64,000 bases of DNA, from the NCBI GenBank assembly GCA_030141605.1, contig JAQGDQ010000156.1, positions 248,001-312,000 of the forward strand. Direction: 5' to 3'. Every line of letters starts with the position of its first letter. Within the stretch, counting starts at the first letter, position 1. The DNA comes from Tubiluchus corallicola (Eukaryota; Priapulida; Priapulimorpha; Priapulimorphida; Tubiluchidae). The translations under genes and the position numbers were made by a program. Below the pieces are notes generated by a model. That model saw nothing but the letters and a program-made list of their open reading frames with translations, did not search any database and had not been told where the DNA came from. Positions 47,028 to 58,806 of this stretch are shown here, one piece after another.

Positions 47028-50000
47028 TTAGTTAGCTGTGCAGGTTCCTATGAGGTGCTCCCAGCCAACTGGTTCTGGCTTGTCTGCAGTTGGAACAAAT
47101 TTGGTTATCTTGCATTGAAGACTGTTCCCGCATTTGCCTGCAACGTTGTGCGGGCCACCGCAAGGTTGACCGAGTCCCTACAAATATTTACAACTTATGT
47201 CAAACACGATTTTACATGTAAAAACTAAAAGTACTATGTTGTTTTTAACTTTATTTATATTTACCTATAACTTTTAACTATATTTAGTTTATTAGTAAGA
47301 TTTTTACTCATTCTTACCAAGGATTAAAAAAGTATAGCAAAATTTTCTTTTTGGACACATATTCCTTCTCTTATAATATTAGTGATTGCCATGTGTGTGA
47401 ACTATACTCTTGAAATATTTTAATGGTAATTGTAATTATTTTTTAGCTCAGTAATCAGTTTTTGTAATAGACACAATTAACATGTTTATTCGTTGTATAA
47501 TAATGCATGTAAGATAGTACCATGGTCTCACATTTCGTTATCATCTATGTTTACTATGTAACTTTGCAATGGGTCACTTTACTATAGGTGGCCTGTACGT
47601 TATGTGCCGGTCTTTTCACCTTGTACAGGTCTCCCTGGCCAGTTTGTTGTGTTGTATTTTTTTATTATTATATTAATTTGTTATGGCTAAAATAAATGAA
47701 TAAATATCAAATACCAAATATTAAATTAACTTTTCTAGACGACATCAAGGAATATAATGGCGTGAAGCTTCGCTTACTAAGCTTAGGCTAATTGTATTTT
47801 ACCTCTGATTGTTATCATGTGCAGACAGTTTAATATAAATAAAAGGAAGTGAGCTTGCTATTGAGTACATTTTAAACAGAAATCGCGCTCTTCTTAATTC
47901 TTGTACAAATTATTTATTTTAGAACACGTTTTCATTTACTTCAACGTTTCATTTTCTAATTAGTTTTATGCTTTGAAGCTATAATTGGAATGTAGTAATT
48001 ATAAAAGTAATTATGAAATGATTCATATAATCGCTGTAGAAAAACGTTGAGCGACGCAATATTCGTGGTAATAGTAGCGGAACCTAGCCACTGGGGGGAT
48101 GGGGGGGGGGGGGGCTGGAAGCAGCTTCTCTAAAGAAGACCGAAGAGAAGAAAATGGACGTGGTGGAGATGAGGATGTTGAGATGGATGGTGGGAGTAGC
48201 AAGAAGAGATAAAATTAGAAATAATAATATCAGAGGAACAGTAAAAGTAGTGGAAGCCTCGCGAGATTGCGATGGTATGGACACCTGAAAAGAAGAGTCG
48301 GTGAAGATCATGTGGGAAGGGAGGTCATGGAAATGGAAGTGCTGGGAAATAGAAGAAGAGGACGACCCAAGCGGAGATGGATTGAATGTATTAATGGAGA
48401 CCTTAGAGAGAAGAACATAAATGAAGAGATGGTCAACAACAGGAATGCGTGGAGAAGACTCATTCACAACGGCGACCCCGCATAGGGAAAAGCCGGGAAG
48501 AAGAAGAAGTAGCGGATATTATATTCTCTGACTACGTGTACTAGTTTAGCATCATATATCCAGTATTTCTCCTCAAGCCAAAAGTTCTTACCTGAAGACA
48601 AACATCGCAGCAGTTACAGCGGTCTTTGCCAACACCTGCTGAACATCCACTGACAGCTGGACATGCTTCTTTATACTCCTCCTTACGAACTCTGAAGTCT
48701 TTGTAGAAACAGGTCTGGTCATCGCAGCATGGATAGCATGGTTGATTCAAAATGGCTGTACATGTCCGCTCATCACAGCACGGATCGCAGCTTCTAAACG
48801 CTGATGCCACTGCTGCCAAACTATATGAAAGATTCAAATGCATTTTAGGCACGGCTTATTTAATAAATAATGCGAATTTTGTACGAACGACCTTAAAGGA
48901 AGACAGGATAATTTTTCATGTACTACACCATTTTCAAGTACGGTAAAAAGTATACATTTTAACAACAGTAATACTGCAAATGCGTTTCTGATAATTAAAT
49001 AATAGATTAAAATCTTAATTAACGGCGGGCGAGCCCAATTAGTAATGACATCACAAACTAACATAAATTTTCTAGATCAAAAATATTCCACGAGCGTGTT
49101 GAACGCGTTTGCGAAAGCGAAAATTGAAGTGCAGTGGTACTGTAAGATATATAGTGTATTGTAATAAAGCTAGGCAAGTTTTACGATAAAAATTCAAATT
49201 TCAAATTTACAACTGTACTCGCTGCATGAGCTGTCGAACGTGTGTAGTTCGTCACAAACTAACGCAACTGAACTGAGAGGTACAGCACTTGTGAAATGCA
49301 TGTAACAGCGAAGAACTAGTGACGCGAACGCGAATTGCGTTTGCGTGGTAATAATTCTTTCATGTAAGGCATTCTTTAAAAAGTAGTATGTTTTAAAAGA
49401 ATAGGCTCTTTTGACCTACAGTTTAACGTTGGGCCCGGTTTTGCTTAAATGTACTCCTTTGTTATTTTTATACCATTCCGCAAAGTTCTGATGAAGTTTG
49501 ATGACACTTGCAACACCACTAAGGATTACTTGCATGCATGCTGCATTAGAGTTGAAGCTGACATTGAGCAAAGCTTAGAAACAATTTGTTTCCAAACTAT
49601 AAAATTTCAGTTATAATGAAACCCTTTAAACTTCGCAAACATAATGATGTTTTACTAATACAACGACTACTGTATTCCGCATCCAGTGCAAGGCCTAATC
49701 AGTGTAGATGGTATGGTAGGCCCGGAATCTGGCTCATTGTCAAGGAAAAGCCTCCAAAATGAATGTCTGGACATATTGAGATGCCGGGCCAATGACAGTT
49801 ACCCATCCGTTCACTTACAAGTTTTGCGTTATTTAATTTAGGCCGTTTAATCACTTGGCTATATACGCCTGTTCTTATTACTAAACTCAGACGAAAGAAA
49901 CAAAGTACAGAGCTTTCTGAAAAGACTATTTACTTAATATTTTACATTGTAATTTTCATGATCCAAATGGATTATTATATGAGGATATGAGGTCTGTGTA

Positions 50001-50058
50001 AATGTTTTTGATGAGTTACATACCTTATAAAAACAACAATGTAGAGAACGTTGTTCAT
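47028..50058 (-). CDS. Secreted cysteine-rich protein with IGFBP/neuroparsin-type domain, three exons, 137 aa
   Basis: Exons on the minus strand: 50058-50024, 48820-48592 and 47177-47028. Introns are GT-AG (donors GTATGT and GTAAGA) and phases join exactly. Residues 1-19 form a signal peptide (MNNVLYIVVFISLAAVASA) whose codon 12 is split between exons 1 and 2. The mature part has 18 cysteines. Two similar blocks come first, CDPCCDERTC and CYPCCDDQTC. The second half is an IGFBP N-terminal-like module: CPAVSGC, CNCCDVCLQGLGQPCGG, GKCGNSLQC and GTC, i.e. the GCGCCxxC..GxxCGG....C..L.C...C pattern. Single-domain relatives include arthropod neuroparsins and molluscan perlustrin (known families). 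The role here, extracellular signalling or growth-factor binding, is inferred. A TATA box sits 90 bases upstream. The extra N-terminal CC blocks are unusual. Confidence 0.8.
47560..47715 (+). mobile_element. Possible LINE 3' end in intron 2 of the IGFBP-like gene
   Basis: GTAACTTTGCAATGGGTCAC, GGTGGCCTGTACG, CTTGTACAGGTCTCCC and CTGGCCAG, then a T-rich run and AAAATAAATGAATAAATATC. Hairpin-like CTGTAC/GTACAG and an AATAAA tail resemble the other LINE 3' ends here. No coding part is present. Confidence 0.4.
48093..48113. repeat. Poly-G run
   Basis: Runs of 6 and 14 guanines separated by AT, at the left edge of the RTE-like fragment. The length is prone to sequencing error. Confidence 0.85.
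48120..48509 (+). mobile_element. RTE-type LINE 3' fragment with (GAA)n tail, in intron 2 of the IGFBP-like gene
   Basis: Frames read KKMDVVEMRMLRWMVGVARR, then RLRWYGHLKRRVGEDHVGRE and RRRGRPKRRWIECINGDL, ending NAWRRLIHNGDPA stop. This is the well-known C terminus of RTE-family endonuclease-reverse transcriptases. The stop is followed at once by GGGAAAAGCCGGGAAGAAGA and a short GAA tail, the usual compact RTE end. It is 5'-truncated with one frame change near 48255. It lies in an intron antisense to the host gene. Confidence 0.85.
48892..49065. repeat. Dispersed repeat R3, copy 2, in intron 1 of the IGFBP-like gene
   Basis: Matches 42892-43066 end to end in the same orientation, about 70 bases upstream (in gene direction) of the exon-2 acceptor. 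Confidence 0.85.
49492..49690. repeat. Diverged direct repeat R4, copy 1
   Basis: Shares GTTATAATGAAA, TTCGCAAACATAATGATG and TTTTACTAATACAACG with 50360-50545, in order. Divergence is high, so the duplication is old. Confidence 0.55.
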
Positions 50059-50146
50059 CGCTACAGTAATCTGAATGGCTTCCTCTCACTGTAACAAAAA
50101 TACAAGTTTGTTGCTGAGTAACACATTCAAACCGTTGTGCTCTCAC

Positions 50147-50153
50147 TTATATA
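50147..50153 (-). promoter_or_regulatory. TATA box of the IGFBP-like gene
   Basis: Minus strand TATATAA in the context GACTATATAAGTG, about 90 bases upstream of the ATG at 50058. It would place the transcription start near 50120 and give a 5' UTR of about 60 bases. Confidence 0.55.
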
Positions 50154-50359
50154 GTCAGCAGTCGTATATATCGATGTAATATCCCGCATAATTAAACTAA
50201 AAAGTACCAGGATTTGCATTAAGATGTTTAGGTACAAGAGCTAATAGGGATTAAACCGTGTGGCGTAAAGTTAGCGTGAGGGTGAGAGGGGCGGACCCGG
50301 AACGTTAGGATTTACCCGACCGTTCTGTGAGTGATCAAAAAGTTCATTTCAGAAGTGTA

Positions 50360-50545
50360 ACAGAAGCTGTGATGAGTGTGATGAAACTTGCGACGCAGCA
50401 CGGGAATACTCTCATGCTGCGTAGAGTCGAAACTGACTTTATAAACAATTTAGAAACAAACCTGAATCGTCGTTATAATGAAATATTTTAAGCTTCACAA
50501 ACATAACAATGCTTTACTAATACTATGGTTACTGTCTGTCTGACA
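50360..50545. repeat. Diverged direct repeat R4, copy 2
   Basis: Counterpart of 49492-49690. The two copies bracket exon 1 and the TATA box of the IGFBP-like gene. Confidence 0.55.
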
Positions 50546-51485
50546 CCAAATTATATGTACACCTAAGAAGACAGGCAATAACAAAATTGTAGCCTGGGTA
50601 ATTGGTGCACGACTAACAATTTCGTTAATTGTTCTAATATCACTAAAAAGTGGAGGAAATGTTTAAATAAACGTCTCGTTCTATTTATGAATTGGTGGGG
50701 AGACTTGTTCTCTAGCTTCGACCTCGTGGTTCTACAATCTTGTGGGAACGCACAATCAGGATCTTATAATATATCACTTAAGTAAACTTCCCAGTTTTTT
50801 TCAGTGTCGCAGTGCAGTTTGTAATGAAATTGAGAATTAATTTAAAAAAGTTTATGTCTGGATGCGTATAAAGAAACAGATGATTACTGCCAACATAAGA
50901 ACTTTTAATTGACAGTGGCATCTAAGAGCAACGTATGTAAGCTGGTCTCGTTCTAGTATTCTCTTTAACGAGAGGTTGGGTTTGATTTTCTGTTCATCAC
51001 TACTTTCACAACAGTGTGTAGTTCCGCCATCTATTTTTGTAAAGTGGTCGCTGTCAGCCAGCTGAAAAATGAATGGAGGAGAGAGAAAGTACATCAACAC
51101 ATGTGGGTTTTCATAATGTGGGTTGTAATGCCATTGTGAAGTCTGGGAAAAATTATGTAAATGGTAGTACGGAAAATATTATGGAAACGTGCTGATAATT
51201 TCAATGTTTTGTCACGGTCGGGAAACCACTCTTTTAGCATGGTAATTTGAATATACGTATTTGCTCTGCCTTCCGTTTGCCGACATTGGTCCACTTTGAG
51301 AGCTCTGAGAAGCCTCTGCGTGTAACGCGCTGGGTCAGCCCTGTGGCCCCAGAGGCTACGCTGTATGTCAAAGCTGGACAGAATCCTTATCCCTTTAGTA
51401 GTACCAAGTGTCACTACTAGCTAGATAACTCACGAAATGTTAATTAAGTGAAGGAAAGCAAAGTTAAAAGTCATAACGTAGATTA
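50546..51485. other. No gene seen
   Basis: Ordinary AT-rich sequence. The 51094-51414 minus-strand frame shows no domain. Confidence 0.3.
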
Positions 51486-51958
<473 letters not shown>

Positions 51959-52394
51959 ACCCTCTATCTGGTTTTCTCGTTTCTGCAAAACCACAGAAAA
52001 TTTTTCGCGAACACTGTAAACATATCTGGCGTTTTTGCATGATGAGTGAATTAAATAATTTATGAAGAAGAAATCGCATTACAATTCCCATGTTTCCTGA
52101 CAGACTGAGAAAATATTTACATCTGTACGCGAAAAATTCGAACAAGACGCTATGTTTACCTTAAATTGAGCAACTATAAATTATGCATGACAACTTGTAG
52201 AGGATTCGGGGGAAGGCAATCAGGAGAAAGTGGCGGCTGAGTTCAGTATGTAAATAAAATATGGCGCATTTCTTGCGGTAGGCATGGTTGGCTCACAGCG
52301 TTTCACCGATATGGAGTGGTTTTAGTGTAAGTGCTGTATTCAGAATTCCAGCACCGTATTCAACGAAAACGATTATTAAATTTTTAATATTTAA

Positions 52395-52770
52395 AGCACA
52401 ACAAAACATTCTTCATTAACAAAACTTAAAAATTCGTCTTGAAACTTTTTTATCACTTACATCTGTCTTAGCATTAATGCTGTATGAAACTTATAAATTT
52501 AAACTCTCGTGATGACAGTTAGGCACAGTCATTTTCACGGTAAGTCGTTTGAGACAAGTTTATCAGAGCATTCATAGCGCACTCTTCACTAACCAAGCAG
52601 TTTAACTTACTTTGTATTGTTAATAGGATGAATAATGTGTCTTTTGATGAATTAGTGGTGCACATTGGGATGGCGATTCAGTACCGTTTTACCAGGTGGC
52701 GCAAATATTTTAAATTACTAAGAATTTTCTTTTCGAATTGCATAAGCCTATCAAACAGGTAAGTAATATA
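52395..52770. repeat. Dispersed repeat R1, copy 3
   Basis: AAAACTTAAAAATTCGTCTT, TCGTTTGAGACAAGTTTATC and AGAGCATTCATAGCGCAC align with the other R1 copies. It ends at CAAACAGGTAAGTAATAT, like copy 1. Confidence 0.7.
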
Positions 52771-53159
52771 ACTTTGCATGGAATGCTATATCAACAGGAA
52801 TGTTGTTTGGGACATACCTTAAAATTCCTTTTTCGTTCTCTTTAAACATATTCTTGACAGGTTTTACCAGTATGAAGTAAGGAACTGATTTTTTGTGGTG
52901 ACAGTGGTGATGGCTGGGGTGGGTGGTGTTTTTCATTTGGGTGGAGTGTCAGCTGAGAACGAGCCATATGGCTAAGAAATAGACTCTTTTACTTTAATAT
53001 TAGTGCATTAAACTGAAGTAAAATAACTAGTTTTATCTTGTTTTCTTGCTTATTTTCTTACTTCATTACAGCACTACTCTTTAATTTACTTACTTTGCTT
53101 TGTTTCCCCAACTTTCTTTGATTTATTACACCGTACTTTGTTATAAAAATAACGAAAAC

Positions 53160-53590
53160 AATGTAATGAGCACCTTACCTTATCTTACCTTAGCCTTACT
53201 TACCTTACTTTACTATAGTTTACCTTACCTTAACTTACCTTACTATACTTCACCTTACCTTACCTTACTTTAGTTTAGAATATTAGCATACCTTACTTTA
53301 CCTTACCTTAGCTTATCTTAGTTTACCTTACCTACCTTACCTTACCCTAAATTACCTTACCTAACCTAACCTAACCTTATCTTACCGTACCTTAGTTTAG
53401 CTTACCTTACCTTACCTTACCTTACCTTACCTTACCTTACCTTACCTTACCTTAGCCTACCTTACCTTACTTAGGTTAGCTTAACTTACCTTACCTTACC
53501 TTTCATTACCTTATCTTCCCTTACTTACCTTGCATTAGCTTACTTCAGCTTACCTTTCCTCATCTCACCTTACTGCACGTTACCTTACTT
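53160..53590. repeat. Degenerate (TTACC)n pentanucleotide array
   Basis: CTTACCTTACCTTACC for about 430 bases, cleanest at 53398-53450, with scattered TTAGC, TTATC and TTACT variants. The unit is five bases and lacks the GGG or AGG of animal telomere repeats. Confidence 0.95.
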
Positions 53591-54235
53591 TTACGTCATA
53601 TTATGATATGACGATAGTACAAATTCGAACAAAATTCTAATTCATCCACTTATATTTGCATTTGTGTTGATTTCCCTCAGTTTTTCCAATAATTAATTCC
53701 AAGATTATTAAACAAACCTTGAACGCGCTCATAATTAATTATGGATTCATCTTTGACATTCAGGGTGACTTAGTAATTTCACGTTTGACTTCAGTAAGTT
53801 TTTATGGCTTTAGTAAGCTTGTAGGGCAAAGGTATTTCATTATTTCATTTGATTTGCTAAGTTTTATGTTCATCTTTTTATGCCGCAAGTTCTTCATCTT
53901 TTCTTTAGACTAAAAAAATCATGTAGCGGTGCTAGATTTCCTCTGCTTTCTTCTGTTATGCATCCTAAAATTTCTATTTTGCCTTTACCTAGATTGTTCG
54001 TTCACCCGCCCTGTTAGACGATTCGTGTCATATGACTAATCTAAATAAAGACGTGGAAGAGATTAACATAAAAATTACTGTAGCTGAACTTCTATTGTGG
54101 TTGTGTCTGTACGACCGACATAACAATGAGTTTATTTATTATTTATTCTATTAGGATACATCATTGTACTCATTATTGACGCTGTAATGGTAAAATCAAG
54201 ACTAATAGTTCAATAGTCCGTGGCGAAATAACTTC
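53591..54235. other. No gene seen
   Basis: AT-rich sequence with no recognisable element. Confidence 0.3.
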
Positions 54236-54425
54236 CTCATCGGGAACATGATTTTCGACCACTGCATATCGCAGATACGGGGATATTCCACAAATGACCT
54301 TTCGTTTGTAACGTGAGCAGGAGTTTTAGGAGGTGCACACCAAGATAGGTACCACAAACTTATAGCCTCCTCAGGAACATATTTTCGATGTCTGCATGTC
54401 GTAGATACGGAGGTCGGTCAAAAAT
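54236..54425. repeat. Pair of related segments about 125 bases apart
   Basis: GGGAACATGATTTTCGACCA, CTGCATATCGCAGATACGGG (54241) and GGAACATATTTTCGATGTC, TGCATGTCGTAGATACGGAG (54373) are diverged tandem copies. Confidence 0.7.
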
Positions 54426-54999
54426 TCACACTGTTGTGATGGCTGCTGTGATCATACTGACCCTGGTGTGTTGTACGCTACCAAATTGGAATTCATAGTT
54501 GACGTTAAGGATGTAAAGTCTACAATTCTATGCATGTCAGCTTTCCTAAACAAAGGACGTTGTTGACTATTTCTGATATAATTTTTGACTTCCCAACACT
54601 AAAACAACGCGTTTTTGGAGTTGTTTTTAGAAACGCTCTTTTGAACGAGCATAGTGAGCATACAAGTGAGAAAACTGAAGGGATCAAGGTTTCTCTTGAA
54701 TGTGAAGGTTAGTAGCAGTTCATCTTCTAGCTTTTCGTTCTGACGTCAGCAAGTGAACCCGAAGAAAGTGAGGACCCAAGCTCAGCTACATTCAGAAACA
54801 GACACCACTGGCACTCCAAGAAGATGGTACCTTACACTTAACAGATTCTTAAAGCTGTACTGTATACACAAATCGGTCAGTCGGTTTTGCATAGGGTACT
54901 GCTGTTGCATAAGTGCTACTCCCTAGTTTGTTACCTTAGCTTCTGCTTTAACCCACTTGACAGACTGCTAAACATTTTGTTCAATTTGTGTTTTTTCTG

Positions 55000-55310
55000 T
55001 TTTGGTACTAACCTTGTTGTCGATTGCTAATCGAAAGTCAGTTGTTATATTAAGCCTCGTTTATCACCACTTCTGTGGAAGATACCTTCACAGCCTCTTG
55101 TCGTTGGTTCCTGAATCACGACAGTTTGTTTGGTGTCTTGTTTTCTGTGTAGCTTCTCACAGTCTTCCCTCCGACATTCGTAGCACAACAGCACAGCTTT
55201 TTATAAATCTTCTTTTATCTGTGGAATTCTCTGATAGGAAATAGTTTTCCTGTAAGCTGCAGCCTCAAAAACCGATTCAAGAAGAACTTTAACAGATACT
55301 AGTTAAGTAG
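55000..55310 (+). mobile_element. Decayed LINE ORF2 C-terminal fragment
   Basis: Frame 55002-55244 contains IANRKSVVILSLVYHHFCGR, YLHSLLSLVPESRQF and IRSTTAQLFINLL. After one frame change it reads FYLWNSLIGNSFPVSCSLKN, RFKKNFNRY, stop near 55302. This is the standard end of CR1-like ORF2 (R.....LSL.Y..Y.G.....L..LVP......R...F..SF...LWN.LP....P....FK..L...). No tail is recognisable. Confidence 0.6.
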
Positions 55311-56054
55311 CTGTATGAATTATGTTTCTTGAACATATATTCATATGCTCACTTTTTAATATAGCCTCTACTTTAAATGGCGGATTCGCCTTGCCAAGCA
55401 AATTAACGATCACTAATCCTTACGAGACTTCCCTTCAACAAGTATGTGGGGTTTCTTTACTCACAGAACAGAGGCTTATCTATGTGTAATAAAATTATCC
55501 TGGAAATTGCTGTTTGTTTGTTTTACAAACTCTAAATGTGCGCGTTTATAATATTTGTTTGGTTATGGATGTTGGTTTTGCTGGCCTGAGGCTGGGGAGC
55601 ACCGTGTGATGTGATTGCTTCCTGTGTGTGGTTGGTTTCAATTACGGGGCACTATGTGTTTTCGACGCGTTAGCTTGTAGTCACCTATCGATGAATTTAT
55701 CGTAGCAAATTGAAAATGTACATAACTAACTAAGAGCCAGATGGAACACAACAGTTAAGGTAGATAACTAAACAACCATTGCATGGTATAGTTTGCTTTT
55801 ACTTAGGCGAAATTTTCTTTCATCAGCTTTGTTTCCTGAGTCTCTTTCTAGACAATTTTATACGTAACTTTCTTAGCATCACGTCACCGTCTTTTCTATG
55901 GAATATTTTTCTCTTGCGAGATAGCTGTTCCTTGAAATTTTATGAAAATCTAATTATGATTTCTATTTTCACTAATTATGACTAGTATTGTTTCTTGTTA
56001 AAAGTGGTGTTTATTGGTGATACTGCTTGTTAAAAACTTCTCTATAATAATAGT

Positions 56055-56301
<247 letters not shown>

Positions 56302-56840
56302 ATTTTGTATAGCGTCTACATCTATAGACAACACGACTGACAATATTCAAAGACGCTTTACAAAGATATCTAAAGTAATCATGACAGACTTAAAAAGGTT
56401 CTCGAGATTAAACAGTAAGCTTACTAAATTTTATGAAATTACAATAAGTAAGTTTACACAGATTCACAAAGTACAAGCACATAAAGACAAATAATTTGTC
56501 ACTTCAAGGATTGTATACTATTTTAAATACGCATGTTTTAATCTGTATTTTAAAAGTGTTAGTGCTCGAAAGTGTCCTGATTTGGATAGGCAGAGGTTGC
56601 AACAGCAAATGACTTATTACCTATAGTGGAACAGCGCACTCTAGGAACCGTAAAGCAAAAGGTTATCATTTGATCTAAGACAATACCGGTTTGTGAATTT
56701 GGACGAATCATGTCACAAATTTAATCAGGTGCCTCGTCATGAAGCACATTAAATACAAGTAGGAGTATCTTAAATTTACTACGTTGCTCAATCGGTAGCC
56801 AGTGCAAATGACGAAGAATTGCTGTAATCTGCTGCAATTG
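56302..56840 (-). mobile_element. L2-like LINE 3' fragment
   Basis: On the minus strand from about 56835: ITAILRHLHWLPIEQRSKFK, ILLLVFNVLHDEAPD, then after a stop ICDMIRPNSQ and, frame-shifted, FTVPRVRCSTIGNKSFAVAT. This matches the C-terminal block (HLHWLP...R..FKILLL....L...AP..) of L2/Rex1-type ORF2. The 3' end has GCGTCT (56357-56352) pairing with AGACGC (56319-56314), the terminal hairpin typical of L2, then TATACAAAATTATTATTA leading into the (TTA)n run. Confidence 0.75.
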
Positions 56841-58285
56841 CATTTGTGTTCTTAAACATGCTATTATTGTTGATGATAGCACAAGCCTCAAAAGCAAAAT
56901 CAGTTAACCATTATTTGTATACGTGTGTGGCTTCGTACATTGATTGTTTGGCTTCTAGTTCGCTTAGCCTTTGTGAAAACGAGTTTGTCGTATCATGTTT
57001 TGGGGTCAAAAGAGATGCGATACTATTGGCAAGAATGCACACGAAGAGAAATTTCAAAATGTACAGTACGTCCTGGAACTGTGGAATTCTTCGGATAGCC
57101 TACTTTTCCTAAACTCTCAAGATCTCCCCGATTTCATCGATCCTGACCCGTGATGAAATTTCACTAGTTGATTTTGGTGCATATTCATGCCTGATAATTT
57201 CGTGTGCCCAATGCATTGCAACGAGATGGTGGTGGGGCGCTCGGAGCTGATTCCCCGTTCTGCTACTCCACGTTCTCCTGCATCTAGTAAAATCCAGCAC
57301 TCTGCATTTTTGCATTTTGTTCTCTGTCCAAATATATAAAAATCTCTTTTTAATGACCAAATATATAAAAATGGAAGCCGGCAATAAGTGCTACCGGTTT
57401 TTCTGCTTTGTTTGCGCAGGTTTGGAGACCTGATTTCGGGGATTAAAAGTGTAAGAAAAGTCCGTTATTTACCTGGCCGTTGGCCACGCCCTTGCCGAAT
57501 TCTTTTGCGAAACAGTTAGCAATAGCCTATCACAGATGCGCTTACGGATAGTCACAATGCGCTTATGGAAACTCACGAAGTCTCCCAGTTACGTCATGAT
57601 TTTCAGGTGAATGGCGGCAATCACCAGGCCTGAAAATTTCTATTCAGAGATAGTATATTTTATAGTTTATACAAAAATGGAGGCCCATTTTTATATGAAG
57701 TCTGATTTTGTATGAAAGTAATCCTTCTTAGCGCTTTTTGTGCTTACAGTAGTGTCACTAAAAATTGGCAACATAAACAATTTATTATCAATTTACTATT
57801 ATCACTGAATTCTTTGCATTTCTATGTTAACCATAACGTTATTAATATCCGTGTGTCTTTTAAAGGAAAAGCCAAGCCTTCTAGGAGGTTAGTTGTTGTT
57901 AAATCATTTTCTTTTGATTTTCTCCAATTTTTTGACACAAATGCTTTACAGTTATTATAAATTATGCACGCAGTCCACGCATTTTGTACTTCTTGATATT
58001 ATGTGTTTGTTGCATTCTCAAGTATCAATATTATTAAATCTGTAAGTTCAATGTTGTGTTACTCAAGACTAAGAGGGTATTGGTAAAATTGTTCTTTTCG
58101 TATTTTTTTACATTTTATGGTAATAATATTTTCTGCCTAACTGACAATAACATTAAGTTAATAGCGGTGGAATTTCGAAAATCCTTGCGACAAATTGTAG
58201 GTGTTCCCTAGAACTTCCATTCAAATATGACACGTTGCAAAGCCGAAACTGTACTCCTTATTAACATTTTTTGTAAAAGGACATT
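56841..58285. other. No gene seen
   Basis: AT-rich, with a somewhat GC-richer patch at 57180-57300. No recognisable element. Several short frames are not supported. Confidence 0.3.
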
Positions 58286-58806
58286 AAAGATATAACATTC
58301 CAGAATAACAGATTTACCTTTTTTCCAAATCCTATCGTTAATTCCAGAACAAGCAATCTAAAACAAATTAGGACAAATACCCACTATGGAACGAACTCTG
58401 TAATCAAACAAGCAATTTTACTTTGGAATTCTCTACCATTACAGGTTAAACAAATCAAGTCCCTATCAGCATTTAAAACAAAATTTAAATCACTAATATT
58501 AACCAGATATGAAATACCATCACACCAGTACGACAACATACACACTAATTCAGAATTCATATACCCACGGCCATATTAATCAAATCATAGTTTTTTTTAT
58601 TTATTTTTGTGTATGGTTGTAAATATGTTTGATTTTATTCGTCATTACTGCACAGTAGTTTAGATTGCACTGACGCATTTGCCTTCAGCAGTGTAAGTTT
58701 TTATTAACTAACACTGATTGATTATCTCTGTAAAGTTTTTATCAGTGATTATCAATGTTTTTAATGGCAAATAAAGATTATTATATATATATATATATAT
58801 ATATAT
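58286..58806 (+). mobile_element. LINE 3' fragment with ORF2 C terminus and (AT)n tail
   Basis: An open frame to the TAA at 58580 reads RTSNLKQIRTNTHYGTNSVI, KQAILLWNSLPLQVKQIKSL, SAFKTKFKSLILTRY. This is the usual LINE ORF2 ending (R.....YG..S....G..LWNSLP..IK...S...FK..L...L...Y). A T-rich 3' UTR follows, then GCAAATAAAGATTATTATAT and an (AT)n run to 58806. It is 5'-truncated. Confidence 0.75.

Noticed and set aside
53160-53590. Telomere-like repeat
   Set aside because: The unit is TTACC/GGTAA, not TTAGGG, TTAGG or another known animal telomere unit.
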